From positions 32,349,563 to 32,413,562 of the forward strand of contig JAFMSR010000001.1 in the NCBI GenBank assembly GCA_022818135.1: a stretch of 64,000 bases of DNA. The letters run 5' to 3'. The notes below the pieces were generated by a model. The model searched no databases. It was given only the letters and a program-made list of their open reading frames with translations, and was not told the DNA's origin. Below are positions 55,021-64,000 of this stretch, in pieces. Origin of the DNA: Saxidomus purpurata (Eukaryota; Mollusca; Bivalvia; Venerida; Veneridae). Position numbers and translations under genes: made by a program. Numbering within the stretch: the stretch's first letter is position 1; every line of letters starts with the position of its first letter.

Positions 55021-58000
55021 GCTTTTGTGTACATGAGCCTTAATTGGCCTTTGGTTACTGATCAGGTATAAGATTTTATTTATGTATTTGTGTACATATG
55101 TGATAAAATCTAAAACTAGCAGACTTTCAGGGTTAGGCACAAGTTGAGTGCCTTAGAGAAAGGTAGCTAGTGGTAAGCTTCATATAAACTGTGTGCACAA
55201 AGATGATTTCATGGTTTTTAGGTCAGTCATTGTAGAAAAGATTTGGTCTTTTGACCTCTTTTTCATAAGTGTAGACATATTTGTAGGTCTGTAATCTCAA
55301 CCCTTGCTTTTGCTGTTGTTTTTTTTCCGTCTTCCTGTGATTACTCCCTCTGAATGTGCTTTATGGTAAGTCTGTCTTCAAGTTGGCAATGCCAAACAGG
55401 CTTCCTAGGTTAGGCACAAATTTGGTATCTTAGTAGCTTGTCTAAAACTGAGATATGGGTTATACCCAGCAGGCTTTACAGTATAGTCCCAGTCCAGTAT
55501 CCAGTGCTTTGAAAAGAGAAAGTAAGTGGTTGAGATTATTTATTATAGCCATATGACAATATAGTAGGTTCAGAAACAAAATCATTAATGCCATTTGGAA
55601 ACTCTGTAAGGACAGTTTAGGCCAATCATATTTGACAAAGCTTCTCATGAAGCTGTATGATTATTAGAGGACAGTTTAGGCCAATCATTTTTGACAAAAT
55701 TTTCTGTCAAAACATAACCTTCTGTGAAGATAATTGATACTGAAGGGCTATTTTGGCCATTTAAATTTTATCAACATTCTGTTAAGTTTCGAGTTTATTT
55801 CAGTTTAAGGACTGACCTAATTACTTTTCAGGCCAACCATTGTAACAAAAAAACTTCTCATAGAAGTAGTAGGTTCATTTTAAGTATTGTTCTGAACAAT
55901 GACTTTTAATAAAATCTTCTTGTCAGTTATAAGGTTGATATTAAAGGCTAGTGATTTTGACAAAAACATCTTGTATGGAAGCTATTTATTTTAAAGAATT
56001 GTTTAGGCCACATGTTTTTAACGAAAACATACTATGTAACCAGTAATGGCTTTTGTGTACATGAGCCTTAATTGGCCTTTGGTAACTGATTATTGAAAAA
56101 CATTCATTTTCGACTTTGATTAGCAACAGAATTTGAATTTTTAAAGATTTCATTGATGTATTTTTGTACAGATGTGATAAAATCTAAAACTAGCAGACTT
56201 TCAGGGTTAGGCACAAGTTAAGTGCCTTAAAGAAAGATAGCTAGTGGTTAGCATCATAAATACTGTGTGCACAAAGATGATTTCATGGTTTTTAGGTCGA
56301 GTCATTATACAAAAGATTTGGTCTTTTGACCTCTTTTTCATAAGTGTAGACATATTTGTAGGTCTGTAATCTCAACCCTTGCTTTTGCTGTTGTTTTTTC
56401 CGTCTTCCTGTGATTACTTCCTCTGAATGTGCTTTATGGTAAGTCTGTCTTCAAGTTGGCAATGCCAAACAGGCTTCCTAGGTTAGGCACAAATTTTGTA
56501 TCTTAGTAGCTTGTCTAAAACTGAGATATGGGTTATACCCAGCAGGCTTTACAGTATAGTCCCAGTCCAGTATCCAGTGCTTTGAAAAGAGAAAGTAAGT
56601 GGTTGAGATTATTTATTATAGCCATATGACAATATAGTAGCTTCAGAAACAAAATTATTAATGCCATTTGGAAACTCTGTAAGGACAGTTTAGGCCAATC
56701 ATATTTGACAAAGCTTCTCATGAAGCTGTATGATTATTAGAGGACAGTTTAGGCCAATCATTTTTGACAACATTTTCTGTCAAAACATAACCTTCTGTGA
56801 AGATAATTGATACTGAAAGGCTATTTTGGCCATTTAAATTTTATCAACATTCTGTTAAGTTTCGAGTTTATTTCAGTTTAAGGACTGACCTAATTACTTT
56901 TCAGGCCAACCATTGTAACAAAAAAACTTCTCATAGAAGTAGTAGGTTCATTTTAAGTATTGTTCTGAACAATGACTTTTGATAAAATCTTCTTGTCAGT
57001 TATAAGGTTGATATTAAAGGCAAGTGATTTTGACAAAACATCTTGTATGGAAGATATTCAGTTTTAAGGACTGTTTAGGCCACATGTTTTTAACGAAAAC
57101 ATACTATTTAACCAGTAATGGCTTTTGTGTACATGAGCCTTAATTGGCCTTTGGTTACTGATTACTGAAAAACATTAATTTTCTTCTTTGATTAGCAACA
57201 GAATTTGAATTTTTAAAGATTTCATTGATGTATTTTTGTACAGATGTGATAAAATCTGAAACTAGCAGACTTTCAGGGTTAGGCATAAGTTGAATGTCTT
57301 AGAGAAAGATAGCTAGTGGTTAGCATCATACATACTGTGTGCACAAAGATGATTTCATGGTTTTTAGGTCAGTCATTGTAGAAAGTATTTGGTCTTTTGA
57401 CCTCTTTTTCATAAGTGTAGACATATTTGTAGGTCTGTAATCTCAACCCTTGCTTTTGCTGTTGTTTTTTTTCCGTCTTCCTGTGATTACTCCCTCTGAA
57501 TGTGCTTTATGGTAAGTCTGTCTTCAAGTTGGCAATGCCAAACAGGCTTCCTAGGTTAGGCACAAATTTGGTATCTTAGTAGCTTGTCTAAAACTGAGAT
57601 ATGGGTTATACCCAGCAGGTTTTACAGTATAGTCCCAGTCCAGTATCCAGTGCTTTGAAAAGAGAAAGTAAGTGGTTGAGATTATTTATTATAGCCATAT
57701 GACAATATAGTAGCTTCAGAAACAAAATTATTAATGCCATTTGGAAACTCTGTAAGGACAGTTTAGGCCAATCATATTTGACAAAGCTTCTCATGAAGCT
57801 GTATGATCATTAGAGGACTGTTTAGGCCAATCATTTTTGACAACATTTTGTGTCAAGACATAACCTTCTGTGAAGATAATTGATATTGAAGGGCTATTTT
57901 GGCCATTTAAATTTTATCAACATTCTGTTAAGTTTCGAGTTTGTTTCAGTTTAAGGACTGACCTAATTACTTTTCAGGCCAACCATTGTAACAAAAAAAC

Positions 58001-61000
58001 TTCTCATAGAAGTAGTAGGTTCATTTTAAGTATTGTTCTGAACAATGACTTTTGATAAAATCTTCTTGTCAGTTATAAGGTTGATATTAAAGGCAAGTGA
58101 TTTTGACAAAACATCTTGTATGGAAGATATTCAGTTTTAAGGACTGTTTAGGCCACATGTTTTTAACGAAAACATACTATTCAACCAGTAATGGCTTTTG
58201 TGTACATGAGCCTTAATTGGCCTTTGGTTACTGATTATTGAAAAACATAAATTTTCTTCTTTGATTAGCAACAGAATTTGAATTTTTAAAGATTTCATTG
58301 ATGTATTTTTGTACAGATGTGATAAAATCTAAAACTAGCAGACTTTCAGGGTTAGGCACAAGTTAAGTGCCTTAAAGAAAGATAGCTAGTGGTTAGCATC
58401 ATAAATACTGTGTGCACAAAGATGATTTCATGGTTTTTAGGTCAGTCATTGTAGAAAAGATTTGGTCTTGTGACCTCTTTTTCATAAGTGTAGACATATT
58501 TGTAGGTCTGTAATCTCAACCCTTGCTTTTGCTGTTGTTTTTTTTCCGTCTTCCTGTGATTACTCCCTCTGAATGTGCTTTATGGTAAGTCTGTCTTCAA
58601 GTTGGCAATGCCAAACAGGCTTCCTAGGTTAGGCACAAATTTGGTATCTTAGTAGCTTGTCTAAAACTGAGATATGGGTTATACCCAGCAGGTTTTACAG
58701 TATAGTCCCAGTCCAGTATCCAGTGCTTTGAAAAGAGGAAGTAAGTGGTTGAGATTATTTATTATAGCCATATGACAATATAGTAGCTTCAGAAACAAAA
58801 TCATTAATGCCATTTGGAAACTCTGTAAGGACAGTTTAGGCCAATGATATTTGACAAAGCTTCTCATGAAGCTGTATGATCATTAGAGGACAGTTTAGGC
58901 CAATCATTTTTGACAAAATTTTCTTTCAAGACATAACCTTCTGTGAAGATAATTGATATTGAAGGGCTATTTTGGCCATTTAAATTTTATCAACATTCTG
59001 TTAAGTTTCGAGTTTATTTCAGTTTAAGGACTGACCTAATTACTTTTCAGGCCAACCATTGTAACAAAAAGACTTCTCATAGAAGTAGTAGGTTCATTTT
59101 AAGTATTGTTCTGAACAATGACTTTTGATAAAATCTTCTCATAAGTTATAAGGTTGATATTAAAGGCAAGTGATTTTGACAAAAACATCTTGTATGGAAG
59201 ATATTTAATTTTAAGGACTGTTTAGGCCACATGTTTTTAACGAAAACATACTATTTAACCAGTAATGGCTTTTGTGTACATGAGCCTTAATTGGCGTTTG
59301 GTTACTGATTATTGAAAAATATCAATTTTCTTTGAATAGCAACACAATTTGAATTTTTAAAGATTTCATTGATGTATTTTTGTACAGATGTGATAAAATC
59401 TAAAACTAGCAGACTTTCAGGGTTAGGCACAAGTTAAGTGCCTTAAAGAAAGATAGCTAGTGGTTAGCATCATACATACTGTGTGCACAAAGATGATTTC
59501 ATGGTTTTTAGGTCAGTCATTGTATCATTGTAGAAAGTATTTGGTCTTTTGACCTCTTTTTCATAAGTGTAGACATATTTGTAGGTCTGTAATCTCAACC
59601 CTTGCTTTTGCTGTTGTTTTTTTTCCGTCTTCCTGTGATTACTCCCTCTGAATGTGCTTTATGGTAAGTCTGTCTTCAAGTTGGCAATGCCAAACAGGCT
59701 TCCTAGGTTAGGCACACATTTTGTATCTTAGTAGCTTGTCTAAAACTGAGATATGGGTTATACCCAGCAGGTTTTACAGTATAGTCCCAGTCCAGTATCC
59801 AGTGCTTTGAAAAGAGAAAGTAAGTGGTTGAGATTATTTATAATAGCGATATGACAATATAGTAGTTCAGAAACAAAAGCATTAATGTCATTTGGAAACT
59901 CTGTAAGGACAGTTTAGGCCAATCATATTTGACAAAGCTTCTCATGAAGCTGTATGATTATTAGAGGACAGTTTAGGCCAATCATTTTTGACAACATTTT
60001 CTGTCAAAACATTACCTTCTGTGAAGATAATTGATACTGAAGGGCTATTTTGGCCATTTAAATTTTATCAGCATTCTGTTAAGTTTCGAGTTTGTTTCAG
60101 TTTAAGGACTGACCTAATTACTTTTCAGGCCAACCATTGTAACAAAAAAACTTCTCATAGAAGTAGTAGGTTCATTTTAAGTATTGTTCTGACCAATGAC
60201 TTTTGATAAAATCTTCTTGTCAGTTTTAAGGTTGATATTAAAGGCAAGTGATTTTGACAAAACATCTTGTATGGAAGATATTCAGTTTTAAGGACTGTTT
60301 AGGCCACATGTTTTTAACGAAAACATACTATTTAACCAGTAATGGCTTTTGTGTACATGAGCCTTAATTGGCGTTTGGTTACTGATTATTGAAAACATAT
60401 AAATTTTCTTCTTTGATTAGCAACACAATTTGAATTTTTAAAGATTTCATTGATGTATTTTTGTACAGATGTGATAAAATCTAAAACTAGCAGACTTTCA
60501 GGGTTAGGCACAAGTTAAGTGCCTTAAAGAAAGATAGCTAGTGGTTAGCATCATACATACTGTGTGCACAAAGATGATTTCATGGTTTTTAGGTCAGTCA
60601 TTGTAGAAAGTATTTGGTCTTTTGACCTCTTTTTCATAAGTGTAGACATATTTGTAGGTCTGTAATCTCAACCCTTGCTTTTGCTGTTGTTTTTTTCCGT
60701 CTTCCTGTGATTACTCCCTCTGAATGTGCTTTATGGTAAGTCTGTCTTCAAGTTGGCAATGCCAAACAGGCTTCCTAGGTTAGGCACAAATTTTGTATCT
60801 TAGTAGCTTGTCTAAAACTGAGATATGGGTTATACCCAGCAGGCTTTACAGTATAGTCCCAGTCCAGTATCCAGTGCTTTGAAAAGAGAAAGTAAGTGGT
60901 TGAGATTATTTATTATAGCCATATGACAATATAGTAGCTTCAGAAACAAAATTATTAATGCCATTTGGAAACTCTGTAAGGACAGTTTAGGCCAATCATA

Positions 61001-64000
61001 TTTGACAAAGCTTCTCATGAAGCTGTATGATTATTAGAGGACAGTTTAGGCCAATCATTTTTGACAACATTTTCTGTCAAAACATAACCTTCTGTGAAGA
61101 TAATTGATACTGAAAGGCTATTTTGGCCATTTAAATTTTATCAACATTCTGTTAAGTTTCGAGTTTGTTTCAGTTTAAGGACTGACCTAATTACTTTTGA
61201 GGCCAACCATTGTAACAAAAAAACTTCTCATAGAAGTAGTAGGTTCATTTTAAGTATTGTTCTGACCAATGACTTTTGATAAAATCTTCTTATCAGTTAT
61301 AAGGTTGATATTAAAGGCAAGTGATTTTGACAAAACATCTTGTATGGAAGATATTTAATTTTAAGGACTGTTTAGGCCACATGTTTTTAACGAAAACATA
61401 CTATTTAACCAGTAATGGCTTTTGTGTACATGAGCCTTAATTGGCGTTTGGTTACTGATTATTGAAAAATATAAATTTTCTTCTTTGATTAGCAACACAA
61501 TTTGAATTTTTAAAGATTTCATTGATGTATTTTTGTACAGATGTGATAAAATCTAAAACTAGCAGACTTTCAGGGTTAGGCACAAGTTAAGTGCCTTAAA
61601 GAAAGATAGCTAGTGGTTAGCATCATACATACTGTGTGCACAAAGATGATTTCATGGTTTTTAGGTCAGTCATTGTAGAAAGTATTTGGTCTTTTGACCT
61701 CTTTTTCATAAGTGTAGACATATTTGTAGGTCTGTAATCTCAACCCTTGCTTTTGCTGTTGTTTTTTTTCCGTCTTCCTGTGATTACTCTCTCTGAATGT
61801 GCTTTATGGTAAGTCTGTCTTCAAGTTGGCAATGCCAAACAGGCTTCCTAGGTTAGGCACAAATTTTGTATCTTAGTAGCTTGTCTAAAACTGAGATATG
61901 GGTTATACCCAGCAGGCTTTACAGTATAGTCCCAGTCCAGTATCCAGTGCTTTGAAAAGAGAAAGTAAGTGGTTGAGATTATTTATTATAGCCATATGAC
62001 ACTATAGTAGCTTCAGAAACAAAATTATTAATGCCATTTGGAAACTCTGTAAGGACAGTTTAGGCCAATCATATTTGACAAAGCTTCTCATGAAGCTGTA
62101 TGATTATTAGAGGACAGTTTAGGCCAATCATTTTTGACAACATTTTCTGTCAAAACATAACCTTCTGTGAAGATAATTGATATTGAAAGGCTATTTTGGC
62201 CATTTAAATTTTATCAACATTCTGTTAAGTTTCGAGTTTGTTTCAGTTTAAGGACTGACCTAATTACCTTTCAGGCCAACCATTGTAACAAAAAGACTTC
62301 TCATAGAAGTAGTAGGTTCATTTTAAGTATTGTTCTGAACAATGACTTTTGATAAAATCTTCTTATCAGTTATAAGGTTGATATTAAAGGCAAGTGATTT
62401 TGACAAAACATCTTGTATGGAAGGTATTTAATTTTAAGGACTGTTTAGGCCACATGTTTTTAACGAAACATACTATGTAACCAGTAATGGCTTTTGTGTA
62501 CATGAGCCTTAATTGGCCTTTGGTTACTGATTATTGAAAAACATAAATTTTCTTCTTTGATTAGCAACACAATTTGAATTTTTAAAGATTTCATTGATGT
62601 ATTTTTGTACAGATGTGATAAAATCTAAAACTAGCAGACTTTTAGGGTTAGGCACAAGTTAAGTGCCTTAAAGAAAGATAGCTAGTGGTTAGCATCATGC
62701 ATACTGTGTGCACAAAGATGATTTCATGGTTTTTAGGTCAGTCATTGTAGAAAAGATTTGGTCTTGTGACCTCTTTTTCATAAGTGTAGACATATTTGTA
62801 GGTCTGTAATCTCAACCCTTGCTTTTGCTGTTGTTTTTTTTCCGTCTTCCTGTGATTACTCCCTCTGAATGTGCTTTATGGTAAGTCTGTCTTCAAGTTG
62901 GCAATGCCAAACAGGCTTCCTAGGTTAGGCACAAATTTTGTATCTTAGTAGCTTGTCTAAAACTGAGATATGGGTTATACCCAGCAGGCTTTACAGTATA
63001 GTCCCAGTCCAGTATCCAGTGCTTTGAAAAGAGAAAGTAAGTGGTTGAGATTATTTATTATAGCCATATGACAATATAGTAGCTTCAGAAACAAAATTAT
63101 TAATGCCATTTGGAAACTCTGTAAGGACAGTTTAGGCCAATCATATTTGACAAAGCTTCTCATGAAGCTGTATGATTATTAGAGGACTGTTTAGGCCAAT
63201 CATTTTATGACAAAATTTTCTGTCAAGACATAACCTTCTGTGAAGATAATTGATATTGAAAGGCTATTTTGGCCATTTAAATTTTATCAACATTCTGTTA
63301 AGTTTCGAGTTTGTTTCAGTTTAAGGACTGACCTAATTACTTTTCAGGCCAACCATTGTAACAAAAAACTTCTCATAGAAGTAGTAGGTTCATTTTTTAA
63401 GTATTGTTCTGGACAATGACTTTTGATAAAATCTTCTTATCAGTTATAAGGTTGATATTAAAGGCAAGTGATTTTGACAAAAACATCTTGTATGAAAGAT
63501 ATTTAATTTTATGGACTGTTTAGGCCACATGTTTTTAACGAAACATACTATGTAACCAGTAATGGCTTTTGTGTACATGAGCCTTAATTGGCGTTTGGTT
63601 ACTGATTATTGAAAAATATAAATTGTCTTTGAATAGCAACACAATTTGAATTTTTAAAGATTTCATTGATGTATTTTTGTACAGATGTGATAAAATCTAA
63701 AACTAGCAGACTTTCAGGGTTAGGCACAAGTTAAGTGCCTTAAAGAAAGATAGCTAGTGGTTAGCATCATACATACTGTGTGCACAAAGATGATTTCATG
63801 GTTTTTAGGTCAGTCATTATACAAAATATTTGGTCTTTTGACCTCTTTTTCATAAGTGTAGACATATTTGTAGGTCTGTAATCTCAACCCTTGCTTTTGC
63901 TGTTGTTTTTTTCCGTCTTCCTGTGATTACTCCCTCTGAATGTGCTTTATGGTATGTCTGTCTTCAAGTTGGCAATGCCAAACAGGCTTCCTAGGTTAGG
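55021..64000. repeat. ~1073-bp tandem satellite, eight units plus a partial
   Basis: Unit starts (at 'gcttttgtgtacatgagcct'): 55021, 56049, 57121, 58194, 59268, 60345, 61418, 62490, 63565. Spacings 1028, 1072, 1073, 1074, 1077, 1073, 1072, 1075. Units are nearly identical. The first is short by about 45 bp after 55066 and looks most diverged. The last is cut by the window end. Each unit contains four decayed copies of an inner ~70-100-bp motif ('aggacagtttaggccaatca' and variants). Conserved short frames of 61-62 codons in each unit are by-products of repetition: no splice sites or protein domain. Confidence 0.97.

Noticed and set aside
55460..63163. Repeated 61-72-codon open frames on both strands in the satellite
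   Set aside because: They recur only because the 1073-bp unit recurs; differences between units are not concentrated at silent sites by eye, and there are no splice sites, domains or leaders.
55021..64000. CRISPR-like regular array
   Set aside because: Units are 1 kb, contiguous and without unique spacers; this is a eukaryotic satellite.

Overview
This is animal nuclear DNA, AT-rich, with small exons separated by GT-AG introns of 0.6 to 7.5 kb. The protein families, and repeats full of 'gggccataattctg' and 'gtgaccttgacctt' type units, suggest a mollusc, most likely a bivalve. Species is inference; no ribosomal or mitochondrial marker is present. All gene models were spliced by eye from splice consensus, reading phase and remembered family sequences, without transcripts.

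Layout. (1) 2504-22851, minus: a complete seven-exon SLC39A9 (ZIP9) zinc transporter, 321 aa; every junction keeps phase. Its introns are full of non-autonomous transposons. Two ~1 kb copies of one element bracket exon 2, and one of them probably supplies the branch point of intron 1. (2) 25182-28893, plus: a three-exon, 714-aa coiled-coil plus beta-propeller protein resembling TRIM/NHL proteins but with no RING or B-box in view. It is head-to-head with SLC39A9. (3) 33389-49653, minus: a J-domain gene resembling mitochondrial DNAJC4. Between its J-domain exons and its last two short exons lie six successive exon-like segments. Each enters in the same phase, encodes a polar stretch plus one hydrophobic helix, and differs from the others; four have a donor that keeps frame with the downstream exons. 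This array of interchangeable membrane anchors is the main candidate for a new biological feature. (4) 54785-54891, plus: one orphan coding exon of unknown family. (5) 55021-64000: a ~1073-bp tandem satellite, eight complete units and a partial one running off the window.

Repeats fill the rest: tRNA-derived SINEs, a pogo-like element with TA target duplication, a probable hAT-type element, several foldback MITEs, three copies of a hairpin-ended element built on ~160-bp tandem units, and two long poly-C tracts with duplicated flanks that are probably assembly-sensitive.

The two well-supported membrane genes are a zinc transporter and a putative mitochondrial co-chaperone. Nothing indicates that the neighbouring genes work together.
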